From assembly GCA_036345935.2 (NCBI GenBank), contig JADWOT020001347.1, positions 1 to 64,000 on the forward strand: 64,000 nt of DNA, given 5' to 3'. The notes beneath the pieces were generated by a model. The model was not told the DNA's origin. It saw nothing but the letters and a program-made list of their open reading frames with translations, and did no database searches. This document shows positions 10,250-22,026 of this stretch, piece by piece (position 1 is the first letter of the stretch; every line of letters begins with the position of its first letter). This DNA is from Taenia hydatigena. Its lineage: Eukaryota > Platyhelminthes > Cestoda > Cyclophyllidea > Taeniidae. The translations under genes and the position numbers were made by a program.

Positions 10250-12420
10250 TACTTCTGTGAAAGTAGTACCGTCTACTAGACGTCGTTAATAAGACATTCG
10301 ACTTGACCCCAAATCCAACGACTACAAGACTACTGCCACCTCATTTTGCCACCACTGGTGACACATTGATTGACGTTTTTACCTCGGTCACGAGGCATTA
10401 CTTCTATTAGCCCTTGTCCCACCCGTATAAGAACCGGTCCCTCATATCGAAGTGGAATACTAGCAGAGTCTTGTGAAATTCTACAAAATTATTTTCTTGA
10501 TTGCCAAGGTGTTGAGGAGGCACTATTTGCTGAATAGCACCGAATTATTGCCAGCCAGGAATCAATACATTGGCGCTTCTATAGTGTTCCATTTGTGCCA
10601 CCCACACGTCAACATGGAGCTGTCACCGTTTCTCACGCCAGCGCTCACCTACAAACCCGATGCGCCGTTACATCGCCAGCAAATGAGAAGGAGCATAAAG
10701 CTGTGGCAAATCCTGGTTGGATGAAAGCCGTCAAATCAACACGCGTCATGTGATTGGTGCTGCTCACAACTCAATCACAACCGTCATAGCTAAGCAGACT
10801 TAGACATCAAAGAAACTGCGATCTAGAGGCCAGTGGTTATGGGGTGCACATCACATTAAAACTACCACACTTTGTATCCAAAGGCACCTCCGTCACACTC
10901 AAATCGGGTGGTGCCACCCACGGGTTGATGAAAGGTAGGAGTGCGCACCAGACGAGTTGTGTGTCAATTGGCTAAACAGGGAGAGCCACGTGGAGTTTAT
11001 GCGTCAGCAGTCACCACGTTCAACTGCAAATGCGTTTTGGTAGAGCGCAGAAATGATCCATTCAATATTTTCATCAGAGTGTGCCATATTTTATCAGGAT
11101 CGTGCTGTTAATATCTTGTCAGCAGCACCTTTCCTCTTGCCTAAAGGGAGAACTGGATGGTCTGGTGGTGACTAATGAGACGGATGCTAGAGTTTGTTTT
11201 TGCCACAATCATAAAAGGAGTATCTGAAATTGATTGTAGCTAAGATTCTACAGCTTAGCATAACTGTATCATCTTACTACGGTTTCCTGGCCTCCACCAT
11301 ATGTTGGATTAAGGCATGACTATGCATAATGGATCATTTCACCCATTGAGGAGACGTGAGACCGGAGAAGGAAGTGGGAAGAGGTAACCTCGGTATATTC
11401 TATCCTGGTCTCATATGCAGAATGAGGGTAGTAGTGTAGAAGATTTGTGACAGCTCACACGATAAAGCTTTCCTTGCGAATGGAAAGGTTATGCAAAGAC
11501 GATTTCAGCTTCCATTTGGTAGGTTAGACGGTCAGTCAACAATAATGGAATCACGCGTCTTGTGCTTAGCTGGACGTCTTGGTCGTGACTGAGGGAGTGT
11601 GCAGGAGGATCTATAAGTGTTGAATATGATGGAAAACGTGAATGGTTCCATGAGGCTCGTTAGGTTTGAAAGGAAACATTCTTAGCTTTGATCGGGATCA
11701 CAATAAATGTTATTTTTATTTGGGTCGATACATGCCCATTAGAAAACGGCCTCTCTGTCAAAATTACGCATTGTTTGATGATTTGCATTCCTTCTGTCGC
11801 CTTTATCGCCTTCCAGGTGCATTTGCCTTTCGACGATTGGCACCAGAGGCAATGCCTGGCGGCTACCAGCCGAATGTTAGAGCTGATTCCAGGTCATTTA
11901 AGGTCCTTATGTATGGGGCTATAATGTACGGGACACATCACATAAGGGTTGGTACATAAATAAATAAATAAATGTGCGCGTGTGTGTGTCAGATACAGAG
12001 GGAGGTGATGGTAGGAGAGAGGAGCCAAGACATGTACCTTAACAAAAGGGGAAGTAGAAGTGCCTAAAAGTAAAAAGAGAAACAGTACGCCAGTATTGAA
12101 GAATAAATGAATGAATTTGATGGAAGTAAAGTGAACATATGTGAATTGAGAGATGCATGGAGAAGGAAATGTAGAATAGGGAAGAAGGAAGGAAGGGAAG
12201 AAATGTCGTTTTATAAATAATAGAGGTTGAAGAGGGAGTGAGAAGGAGAGACATCCACTAGTAGGCTATGAGTTGTTGAAGTCAAGAAAAGGAAGAAGTG
12301 CATTAAAGAAAAGGAAGGAAGGAAGAAGGTAGCAAGAGGAATGGACGTATAAAACAGGGAATAATGAAGAGAGGGGGAGGAAATAGCCTCTATCAATGTC
12401 AGTGAAAAGCCAGGTCTTAA
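10250..12420 (+). repeat. Composite repeat family B, copy 1
   Basis: 10250-11040 aligns with 13736-14580 on the same strand and with 56330-57040 inverted. Shared landmarks are 'accgtctactagacgtcgtt', 'tggtgacacattgattgacg' and 'gccacccacgggttga'. Downstream, 11041-11640 continues to align loosely with 14580-14900. 11960-12420 is a purine-rich tract comparable to 14990-16160. Translations differ between copies with stops and frameshifts, so I read it as a non-coding dispersed repeat about 2.2-2.4 kb long. Confidence 0.65.
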
Positions 12421-13735
12421 CACCCTCTTATCATTGTTTGATCTGTCACCCGCAAAATCTCTCTGACCAAAAAGTGGAACTTGTGAGTCCGAGTCCAGCT
12501 ACCCTGCTTAACCCTTTGCCATTCTGAAACCAACTAATTTAAAATATTCGCGAGCGGTGCTACACTGAGGCTGAATTTAATGATTTGGTTCCTTCTATGC
12601 AGCCATTCATACAACAGTAGCCCATTATAGATCCACCGATTTCTCCGTGTGTTGAGAAATGGAGACGTCTTTGCTAGAATGTGACAAAAAATTAGCATAC
12701 ACAGTTTGGGTTCATTCTTTAATTTTATCTAACCAGTCTCAAAAATTTTGACAGAAATGGGATATGCATCAATTGTGGTAAATTTGTCAGTTCAATGTAA
12801 TTAGCAATGTTGCTCACAATGTGATTAAGGAATACATTCATCGAAAGCAACAAGATTCGTGGACGATATCGATGTGCAACGTTGGCTTCTTCTGGTGGCT
12901 AACATGCGCAAAGCGCCCTTTCCCACACTGATATCAGGTCTCAAAGCATCGACTGCTTAGCAGCTGTCATTAAAGACGGTCGCAAGGCATTGAAGCGAAG
13001 CGGTGTTTGCTCAGGCTGCATGATCAGCTTTGCCGACACTCCTTTTCGCCTAGTCTGTGGCCTTCGGGTTCCCCACCACGCCATCAATAATAGGTCCACC
13101 TCCGCAGCAATTCAGCCAGTTTGTCATCCAAGGCGCAACTACTTCAAGATAAGACATTTCAAGTCATACGAACTGCACATTCACCTCTTCTTTGGGCACA
13201 CGCTTCTCCTCGCAGAGTTAACAGGCGGGTGACACAAAGAGCGACTGTGAGAAAGATAGAACGCCAAAAGTAGAAGTGAATGCATTGTACACTTCCCAAT
13301 TCACCTGTAAATCTGCAAATATCACCCTTTTATTCAGTGTAATTCGGTTACGGTGTGTGCTGCATTAACGCTAGCCAACCTGGATGCAACTGATAATCAT
13401 TCAGGCCTACGGAGCAACCCCACAGGCAGAAATGTACACAGAAGTGTTGCTTCTTCATTACTGATTGGCTCAACTTGTCGGTCAAGAATATTGGCCTCCT
13501 CACTACTTGGGTTTTCTACAGGTGCAGGTAGTCGTTCAGAGCTTCCCGCTGCTCCTGATCGTCCCTGAGCATTCTGGTGATCTCAAGACTTCGCACTGCC
13601 TTCCGGATGGTCAAGTTGACGCTTAAAGTGTATCAATGGTAGCTCTGCTTCCGGAGTCAATTCGACGCTGTAAATGGACACGGTTAAGATGACTGGGCTC
13701 TCGTACACTAAAACAGGCATGACGACGGTCTCTGA
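12421..13735. other. No gene recognised
   Basis: The interval between the two direct copies of family B. It has only short ORFs (longest about 80 codons) with no recognisable domains, and no internal repeat that I can see. Confidence 0.5.
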
Positions 13736-15390
13736 CTCAGTTTATAACGGCAAAGCAGCACCGTCTACTAGACGTCGTTGATCAGACATTCGACTTGACC
13801 CAAAATCCAACGACAACATGACTACTGCCATCTCATTGTGCTGCCACTGGTGACACATTGATTGACGTCGTTGCCTTAGCCGTAAACTACCAATTCTGTT
13901 GAGCCCTACCCCTACCCATGTGAGGACCGCTCGTCTCTATCGAAGGGAAACACCCGAGAGTCTTGTGTAATTTTACATAACTATTTTGTTGATAATCAAG
14001 TTGATGAGGAGGCGTTATTTACTGGACAGAATGCTCCTAGCTCATTACTTAGATCTCACAGGAGTCAATACATTGTTGCTTCCACGGCGCCTCATTTGTG
14101 CTACCCACACGTCAGTATGGAACCGTCACCTCTACTTACACCAGTGCTCGCCTGCAAGCCTATTCACATCGCAGTCTGTGCTGTGCACCATTCCCTCGAG
14201 TGTACAGTCGCCAGCAAATGAGAAGAAGCATGAAGCTGTGATAAATCGTGGTTGGATGATTCCCTTCCAATAAGCACGCGTTAAGTGATTGGTATAGCTC
14301 AGTGCTCTCTCGAAATTCTCATAGCTAAGCAGATGCAGACGTCAAAGAAAGTGTGATTTAAAGACTTGTGGTAATGGAATGCATTCTCACGCCACAATCA
14401 CTGCATTTTGTCTTTGAAGACTCCTCTGTCACACTCAAGTTGGATGGTGCCACCCACGGGTTGAGGAAAGGTAGGAGTGCGCTCCAGTCGAGTTGCGTGT
14501 CGATTGGCTGAATAGAGCCAACCACGTAGAGGCCTGCGTCAGCAGTCACCACATTCTACTGCGAATATGTTTAAGGGATTCATACGAAATATTTAATACA
14601 AAACACATAAGGGCATGCATTTTTTCTACAAAATTGTGCTTCTACTCAAAATCTTGTCAGTAACAGCATATTACCTGCCTCGGTGGAGAAGAACTGGCTG
14701 TCATAATCATACAAGGATCTCTGAAACTGCTTGTAGCTAGAAATTCATGATTTCACTCAACTTATCACAGAGAAGACGTTTATAAAGGGCAAAGGCTTAC
14801 CAATAGTGCGAACGCATTTGTCAGGGTGATTAGTCAGTCAGACAAAAATAAAGGGATTATGCGTATCTTGTTTGGCTGAATATTCTTGTCGTGTAGGGAT
14901 TGTGGCACAGATTGCATTGGCAAGGGAAAGGTGTGAGCGGAACCCTCCCGGCTGCCAGTCCTGGTTTTCTCCCTGTTGAAGTTGATGACTTAATTTTGTT
15001 GCTAGCTGGTAGGTGTGTATGTTTGTTTGACAATAAAGGAGGGCGAAATAGGAGTGGTAAGAGAGGAAGAGGAGGGAAGAAGACGTCTGCGGTGAATGGA
15101 AGAAAGAAAGATAGAAGGAATAGAGAGGAAGAAAGGTGCAAGACGTATAAGGCGATTAAATGAAAGAAAGAAGTAGAGAATGAAGACGAGCGCTTGTCTG
15201 GTTCAATGAAGCGGGGAGCAGGGAGGAAGGGAAGGAGGCGAAAGAAGAGGAGGAAGGAGTGATGGCTAATGGGGTGAACAGGAAGAGGCAGTGATGTGTG
15301 TGCATGCTTAAGACGTAAAATAACAGGGTTAGTGGCGTGTTCATAATTGGGAGTGGAAGATAATGGCAAATTGTTAATGCAAGCGTGTGT

Positions 15391-15406
15391 GTCACGTATG
15401 TGTGAC
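15391..15406. other. Palindrome GTCACA-N4-TGTGAC, one mismatch
   Basis: Reads GTCACGTATGTGTGAC. It lies at the end of a purine-rich repeat unit and is followed by 'ggtggg', as at 16136. Confidence 0.7.
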
Positions 15407-15680
15407 GGTGGGATAATGTGCGAAAACTGTGGTTTACTCATCCGAAAAGAAGAAGCATTGAGGGAGTATATCAGAGACAAAAGAGGAAAAAGCATGCCAG
15501 CAATAAATGAATGAAGGAAGAAATGTAGGAAAATGATCGTTTGTTACTTTCGAAAGGTACTAAAAAAAGACGGGGACGAGAAGGAGGACAAAGGAGGCAG
15601 GGAGGAAGGGAATGTTGCACGCACATTAGAGTTGGGAGTGAAGGTGGAAGGGAAGTAAAAGAAAGTAAATAAATATGTAT

Positions 15681-15696
15681 GTCACATAAATGTGAT
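15681..15696. other. Palindrome GTCACA-N4-TGTGAC, one mismatch
   Basis: Reads GTCACATAAATGTGAT, at the end of the second purine-rich unit of family B copy 2. Confidence 0.6.
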
Positions 15697-16135
15697 GGAG
15701 AGAAAAGTGATGGAAGGGAGAAAATAGTAGAGGACCACTCGGTGAAACCAAAGGCATGAATAAAGAAGAGGAGAAGTGCTTGACTCTCCTGCTTATAATT
15801 GTTTGGTTCTCCTTTATGTAAAAAGAAGATGTATTAAGAAGAATTATTTGTGGCAGTGTGGTGCGGTGCGTAGTACAACTTTCGTAGCGAAAGGCATTGA
15901 GGAAAGCAGGAAGGAATCCTTGCTTTTCCGCTTATTACTTTCATTCGGAAATGATTAGGAATGAAACAATAAAAAAGAAGGAGGATGGGATAGAGAAAAA
16001 GAAGGAGTATTTAATACGAGCGAAAGAGGTAAAGGTAAGAAGACAAGTAAATAAGCACGAGAGCGAGAAGAGATGAGAAGAGAAAGTAAAGGAAAGAAAC
16101 TGCATTAGGTGGTGAAAGTGTGACTGATAATGTGT

Positions 16136-16151
16136 GCCACACATGTGCGAC
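16136..16151. other. Palindrome GTCACA-N4-TGTGAC, two mismatches
   Basis: Reads GCCACACATGTGCGAC. It lies 12 bases before the target site into which the TRIM at 16168 inserted. Confidence 0.55.
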
Positions 16152-16162
16152 GGTGGGTAGGT

Positions 16163-17009
16163 GGGCATGTGATACTTTGTTTGTTTGAACTACCGGTTTC
16201 AGTCAGGGTCACAGAGGTGGCCATATTGCCCTAGCTGCGTAGGCTGGCCTCCGGGCCATGCCAGTAGCAGAGCCTGTTGAATATATATATACATATATTC
16301 TACCTTAGTATTCTGCCTTCTTTCGCCCTTGAGGGAGACTCGGGATGCTACATTGGTGGCAGCCGAAAGCGAATCCGACTCTGTAGGATTTCTATCCCGA
16401 TCTCTACTGCGTGTGGCATATTACAGTGATGCAAATGAAGTGCATGTGCTACGGATGGGCTATAAGCGATATCCGCCTCCGGCATTCCCCCCATCTCCGT
16501 GTTCCACAAGAAAGCTACTTACAACTGAAGCGACACTAGCCATGGACCACCTGGCAAATTTCGTTATGAAGATTACCCCTAATATGCTTGCTTAAGGAGA
16601 TCGGCCGTGCTAACGCCCCCGTGCGAACATACTGATGGTCTGCAGAACCACTTATTCTGAACCTTGTTTCCAAGCCAAATAAAACCTTAAGTCCAGTCGA
16701 ACCGCCAAGAGGGATCACTGACGTTGGTGTCAAGCATCGCCTCAATCGCGTCGAATGGCGGCGACTGGCATGGTTAGCTCGCGTGTGCTTCTTGCAGCAC
16801 TGACTACGTTGTGATGGCTGACGCGGGAGGTGTACCAAGGGGCGCGTCGTGGACGAGGCTCGAAAGAGGAGAGGGGCAATGTAGTACTTTGTTTGTTTGA
16901 ACTACCGGTTTCGGTCAGGGTCACAGAGGTGGCTATATTGCTCTGTGTACTCTACTCTGGTATTCTGCATTCTTTTGCCTTCGAGGGAGCCTCGGGGCGC
17001 CACAGGGTA
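16163..17009 (+). mobile_element. TRIM (terminal-repeat retrotransposon in miniature), structurally complete
   Basis: 5' LTR 16168-16352 (185 bp, TG...CA, ending GCTACA). A tRNA-type primer-binding site TGGTGGCAGC lies at 16354-16363, two bases after the LTR. The internal region is about 527 bp with no long coding frame. A polypurine tract GAAAGAGGAGAGGGG at 16862-16876 sits directly before the 3' LTR (16880-17004, 125 bp, TGTAGTACTT...GCCACA). The 3' LTR lacks the central part of the 5' LTR (the CCCTAGCTG... to AT-repeat stretch). Flanks GGGCA (16163-16167) and GGGTA (17005-17009) look like a target-site duplication with one change. With no gag or pol it must move in trans. Elements of this kind are known from taeniid tapeworms. 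Confidence 0.85.
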
Positions 17010-17526
17010 AAATGAGGGGAGAAAACAGTGAAACAAAAGTTGATAAGACCAAGTTCAGAGTCTATTGAATAAAAAGTATTGAAGAAGTCTCCTTAATAAG
17101 TAATGCTGGGTTTTGTTAAAATGGAGTTCTATATTGAAAAGAATGTTCCGGAGAGGGTGATGCGAGAGGAAGTGGCTGTTTTGCGTTAATTAAAAGGGTG
17201 TTAGTGGTAGTAGTAGGCACTGAAATGTCTCCGGTGGTACAATATTGCGTCACCTAACCTAAAAGTAAGTTCTAACCCTTCTCCAAGGTAAATAATGTCG
17301 TCATCCGTCCTTGAGTTGAGCCGAAACTTCGTCCCCTTATTATTACGCAATCACTACTTTACTTGACCTTGTGTCTGGCTTAAGGTTCTATTGTTGCATA
17401 ATTTTACTTTGAATGGGACTGGAATTTCATCTGGCAGTCTATTATTGCTTAAATTTTGGGTTGAATCGAACCGGAATCCTATTCGGGGGCCTTTCATATC
17501 ATTTAGCAACAATAACTAGTGGTGGC
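17010..17526. other. No gene recognised
   Basis: Between the TRIM and the solo TRIM LTR I see only AT-rich non-coding sequence and short ORFs, without similarity to the rest of the window. Confidence 0.5.
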
Positions 17527-17712
17527 TGTAGTACTTTGCTGGTTGGAAATACCGGTTTCGGTCAAGGTCACAGAGGTGGCCGTACTACCCTAGCTGCGTG
17601 GGCTGGCTTTTGGGCCACGCCAGCAGCCTATTTCCTTCTGTCCGTTGAATATATATATTCTACCCTAGCATTCTACCTTCTTTTGCATTTGAGGAAGCCA
17701 CAGAACGCTACA
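17527..17712 (+). mobile_element. Solo LTR of the TRIM family
   Basis: A 186-bp sequence, TGTAGTACTT...CGCTACA, matches the full-length TRIM LTR at 16168-16352, including the 'ctagctgcgt' centre and the ATATAT stretch. Flanks GTGGC (17522-17526) and GTGCC (17713-17717) agree at four of five positions, consistent with an aged target-site duplication. Confidence 0.85.
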
Positions 17713-18301
17713 GTGCCTTCTATTAATTAATGCGCTATTAGATTGTAATAACAATTATTATCCAGGCAACTTTTTGCTCTAAAATTTGATTTTTTCGTTT
17801 TTACTAGTTTAATTATTATTTTAATTACCTTTAGGCCTTTATAAATTTAATATTGTCTTTTGTTTTATGCTATTCACATCTCATTTTGCTTAATGCTTCT
17901 TTTATTTTCACTTTCTCCTTTTATTTCAATTTGTTTTTTGGAGTTACTCCTTTTGTTTTCCTGGACCGTTTGGTGACTTTGTGGGTGCTGCGCTGACCAT
18001 TTTCGTGTTTGTTGGGTTACGTGCTGCCGGTGTGTGGTGCAAGCCCTCGTTGCTGTCGTTGCCACACTTTGTGTTTTGCTTTTTTGTGTTTCTGTCTTGT
18101 TTTCGATTAAAACTTTTAGCCGCATTATTTCACTAACGTGTATACTCTGCATACCACTTGGTTCATATGTGTTTGATCTAGTTTTTGCCTGCTTCTATTT
18201 TTCTGAAAATTTTCAGTTATATTGTTAATGTCGAAAGTTATACTAGTGCCTTCCCAATCATCTAGTTGTTTCTTGCGTCAACTCTTTCTCTGGGCGCCAA
18301 A
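17713..18301 (-). mobile_element. Possible LTR retrotransposon leader with PBS (degenerate)
   Basis: On the minus strand, TGGCGCCCAGAG (plus 18288-18299) follows two bases after a sequence ending ACGAACA, the arrangement of an LTR end followed by a primer-binding site. TGGCGCC is a common lysine-tRNA-type PBS start. Downstream on the minus strand (18240-17720) there is an A-rich leader-like region with a hydrophilic Gln/Lys/Thr/Ser-rich 92-codon frame (17874-18152) but no recognisable capsid or polymerase motif. I cannot locate the matching second LTR, so this may be a fragment or chance. Confidence 0.35.
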
Positions 18302-21300
18302 TGTTCGTTAGTTTAGGTATTTAAATTGATTTTAATTTTAACAGGATGGTAGGGAGCGAGGCACGTTAAACAAGATATTCGCATTTTTGCGCCCTCCTGT
18401 TGAACTCTCTTCGCTCTTACATTTGAGAGCTAACGCAATTTTCTGCCTAATTTTTCGTACTCCTTTTCCTTACTTCCTGTCGCTTTGAAGGTCCTTATTG
18501 TAGTTCAATGTCTATCGGTATTATTGGTTCCTATTTATTGCGGCTAATGTGGTCATGACTAGCAAGACTTAACTTGTAAGGGTTGGGAACCTACTACAGA
18601 TCCTTCCTTCACCCACAAAGACTTTGTCTTCATTTGTAGTAAATGTCAGACGGAAACCTTTAATTTACGTTGCTGTTAAGCACATCTCTGTTTTTTCACT
18701 TTTGTTTGTATTTTGAGGCTGATTTTTCAGTTATTTGCTCCTTTTACCTGTTTCAATTACTATCTTATGCGGACATTGATTCTCTTTCAGGGCATTACCT
18801 GGCTGTGCTCTGCATATCGCCCTGCAACGGCACCGTGAAGAAGTTGCGATGTACTTCGGTGGTCAGTCTCTGCCCTGTTGAGTAATCATCGCTGAAATCG
18901 TTGGAAGCTGGATGCGGTCTTCCCTGGTTGGTGGGGAGAGTGAAATTGCAAAGTTGCAGTTGGTCGTAATTATGTGTGTACTTCCACGTTTAATGCATCT
19001 TGCTGTTCTAAACTTGCCTTCTTCGATGGGATGGATATATCCCCTATTGTCTGCCAGGGTTCGATCATTTGCATTTGCACAAGCTGATGGCGATTGGATG
19101 GAGATGATTTTAAGGTTAGTGGCAAGCGACTAGTTGTACCCTGGCTAAAGTCTCTTCCCAACGTCTCCTCCGTAGTTTGGCTGCGTGTTATTGTCTTCCG
19201 CTGACTGTGACTCGTGGATGATGCTTGGGTGGTGAGTGGTTTGATGACTTCGTCTGCCGCTTGTTTAAACGATTGGGTCAGTCTAATTTTGTCTGGAACG
19301 GACTACTACTGCTGCTGGATACCTTGGTTCTTCATTGAGATGGGAGTGGCTGACCTACGTTCACCTATGATTTACCTCGTCTTTGTTATTTTTTTTTATC
19401 CCACATAATTGTAAGGGAAGGAACGATGGACCTATGTGCGTGTAATAGGTTTGCATGCTTGTTCGTGCGTCCTTAGTAGTATTGTTGGTAGATGGGAGTG
19501 TTGCTCTATTTCGCGCACTTCTCGAAAGAGGACTTGTACCGCTCTGCTTCACCAAATGCCCTTGCGGACCGTAAGGGGTGCCTTCGTTCGCTTGTGCTAG
19601 CAATTGAAGTGGATGGTGCGGCTTGTTGTTTTGGTGTTTCGCTTGAAAGGAGCAAATGATCCATCTTCGTCCGACACTCACTCTGTTTTCGCGTTGGGTA
19701 GTCAGTCTGAAGCAGGGGAGAGAAAAGGACTAGGTGTAGCAGTTTTGCGTTTGTGTGTTTTTTTAAATATTTTTAAATAAAAGTGCCGATTTGTTGGAAT
19801 GTTTACATATCTTTGTGCCTTGGAGACATTGTTACTGATTGAAGGTGCTGTGCATTGATGGACTTTGACTTGATTTTGGCATCCTGAGGGAAGAGAAATG
19901 TAATCCTCACCTCCATTGAGTAGGCGTGCTTACTTTCCCTAGGCCATGATAATAATGCCTGATTCACTGTGTTCTGGTGCCATGAAAGAGGCACGTCCTA
20001 GCAAACCTGATTGTCGTTGATGAGGAAGGTTTTTCACTGCTTTAAATTATCGCTTTATTTTTTACTTGGCAAAAGTAAGCCTTCTTTCTCCTCCTTCCAC
20101 GTCTCTCTCTTCATGTTCTCCTCCCTTCGCGAGTTTGTGCGCCGTTATACACCCGGCATCGTTTTTGTACAATCATTAAGCCATTTTGTCAGCTTGTTTT
20201 CACTTAGTTTTAATTAGTTGCCACAGTGGCAAGGGGGAAGGGAAGATGAGGGGCACAAATTGATGATGAAGCAATGGGAAAGTACTATAATATATTGTCT
20301 TTATTACATGCAATTGACGACCCTGAACTCAAATTAGACAGGGACATAGTCGCTCTTCTGAGGTACATGATCTGTGAGTTGTTTTGTGGGATAACCAATG
20401 AAAGTGGCAACTTGTAGGGAGTGGGGGGGAGAGAACACGCATTCGTCAGTGTGGATGAGGAGGTGTGAACACAGGCTTGGAGAGGGAGGAGGAGGAGGAG
20501 GAACGCGCTAGAGGACAGTGGTGATGATTGTGTACACTTTCCTCTTCACAATGCATTTTGTAGTTTTAAGTAAAAGTCTGTGTTGCGGAGTTCCGCCGCC
20601 GACTGTTAGCATATGGGGTCGTTGTTGGGGCTCCTCAACTCCTAGCTCTAACGAATTTGTCTACTAGATTTCGGTAGATTCAGTTTTGTGGTCGTCTACA
20701 CGTGCTGCTACTACTCATGTCAGTGTGTGTGTGAGTGATGCAGCAGTTTTGGATTGGATGGTGCTACTTGTTTTTGTTTTTTAGTGTTGGAAAGTGAAAA
20801 AATGATTCGCGTTTGTCCGTCACATGTCCTGTATTTTTCACCTCTGAATAGGCGCTCCCAGTCCTCCTCTCCTTCCTCTTCTCCCTCATCCTAAGCCACA
20901 ACCGTGTCAAATTTTACAATGCTCTGGTCCATTTATCGATGCCCCACCTTTTCTTTTTCTTGCTTCTCCGCCACCGCTAGAACCCAGCCCAAACCCTGAC
21001 CCTACCACTAAAAATACCATCTTGTGAGCCCATCTAGTTGACAAGAAACCGGCTACCGAGGACCATTTTAGTAGTGTCGACGCCCTTACTCAATGTTCAA
21101 ACGTAAAAATCGGCAGTGACGCGCTGAATGACACTATTTCCACCTCGATTTCCCTCTCCGCCCCTGCCTCCCTCTTTTCTCCCTCTTCGTCCTTACAGGC
21201 AACCAAAATTTGGCACAAGGCAGGACTGGACTCAACACCTCCCCTTGAAATCAGCTTCTTGCCAAATCGTTCGCGCATACCAATTCACTAAGTATTTTTA

Positions 21301-21800
21301 TGATCATGTGAGCGCACCAAAAGTAATCCAGCAAGCCTATTGCTTAAAATGCATTCCAAACTTTATTCTAAAGGTGTCAAATCGACAGTTCTTCCGATAA
21401 ATTCACTCCCACACTTACTGACTGTGTACCGGCTGTGAATGTGCGCAGTCATTGTAGCTAGTCGCTTTTACCGCTACTCCAGGTCGTAAAACAAGAAACT
21501 CTCACTTAGAATAATACTTTGCCTTCAATTGTTAGCAAGTCTGGTCAAATGAATAAGAAGAAAGGCAAATAACAAGTGCGTAGCAAGTCACACAAGCCAG
21601 CCATGCATTCACGACCTCAAACAACCTTAGGGTCGTAGCTAATCAGAATAAAAAGTCATACAAGAATACTAATGAATCAAACATCAAATTTTGCAGAAAC
21701 TAAGCTATATCTCAAAGAAAAGTAGCATTCAACAGGTTTTACATAGTAATTTTGTTATTATTCACATGCATAAAATAAATTCGAACTCGCGAGTGAGTAG
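18302..21800. other. Long non-coding stretch, no gene recognised
   Basis: T-rich, with many short ORFs and none above about 106 codons. 19590-19680 and 20735-20830 share a diverged sequence ('ggatggtgc...cttgtt...gtgtt...gatc/ttcg...gtccg'), suggesting an old local duplication of about 1.15 kb period. A GAG/GGA microsatellite lies at about 20470-20500. If the PBS at 18288 is real, an LTR would occupy an unknown length from 18302. Confidence 0.45.
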
Positions 21801-22026
21801 TGTAATACTTAATTCCTTAAATGCGCTTTGTGGGCCAGTGGCGGGAAGTCAATTTGAACCACGTGACGAAGCAGCGCAAAGGCTCGCTGGAGCTTGACAC
21901 ACCCTCGGCCTGAACCCCATATCTCGCCTAGCTGTATTTATCACCCCATATACATTAAAGATGTCTAAACGTACGCAGACTTCTACTATCAAGGGTAACC
22001 AGGAGGGAGAGGAGGAACCCTCTACA
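21801..22026 (+). mobile_element. LTR of a gag-bearing retroelement
   Basis: A 226-bp sequence starts TGTAATACTT and ends CCCTCTACA. It is homologous to the solo LTR at 2051-2265, which has an exact target duplication, so the ends are well defined. It is followed after one base by TGGTGGCAGC (22028-22037), the same primer-binding site as in the TRIM. The 5' flank is AGTAG; no matching duplication is found on the right because the element is broken. Confidence 0.75.

Larger units (their letters stand above)
13736..16160 (+). repeat. Composite repeat family B, copy 2, with purine-rich tail
   Basis: The body (13736-14980) matches 10250-11640. The tail (14990-16160) is strongly purine-rich on the plus strand and built from about three diverged units, each closing with a GTCACA-N4-TGTGAC-like palindrome (15391, 15681, 16136). 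The minus-strand 212-codon frame across 14857-15495 is low-complexity Ser/Leu/Phe/Pro and comes from base composition, not from a gene. Confidence 0.65.

Noticed and set aside
10473..10724. ORFs in the three copies of family B that share short peptide similarity
   Set aside because: The frames are interrupted differently in each copy and start at different places, which is expected of a non-coding repeat with residual nucleotide similarity.
14857..15495. 212-codon minus-strand ORF
   Set aside because: It lies in a pyrimidine-rich strand where stops are rare, the product is low-complexity Ser/Leu/Phe/Pro, and homologous tracts do not keep the frame.
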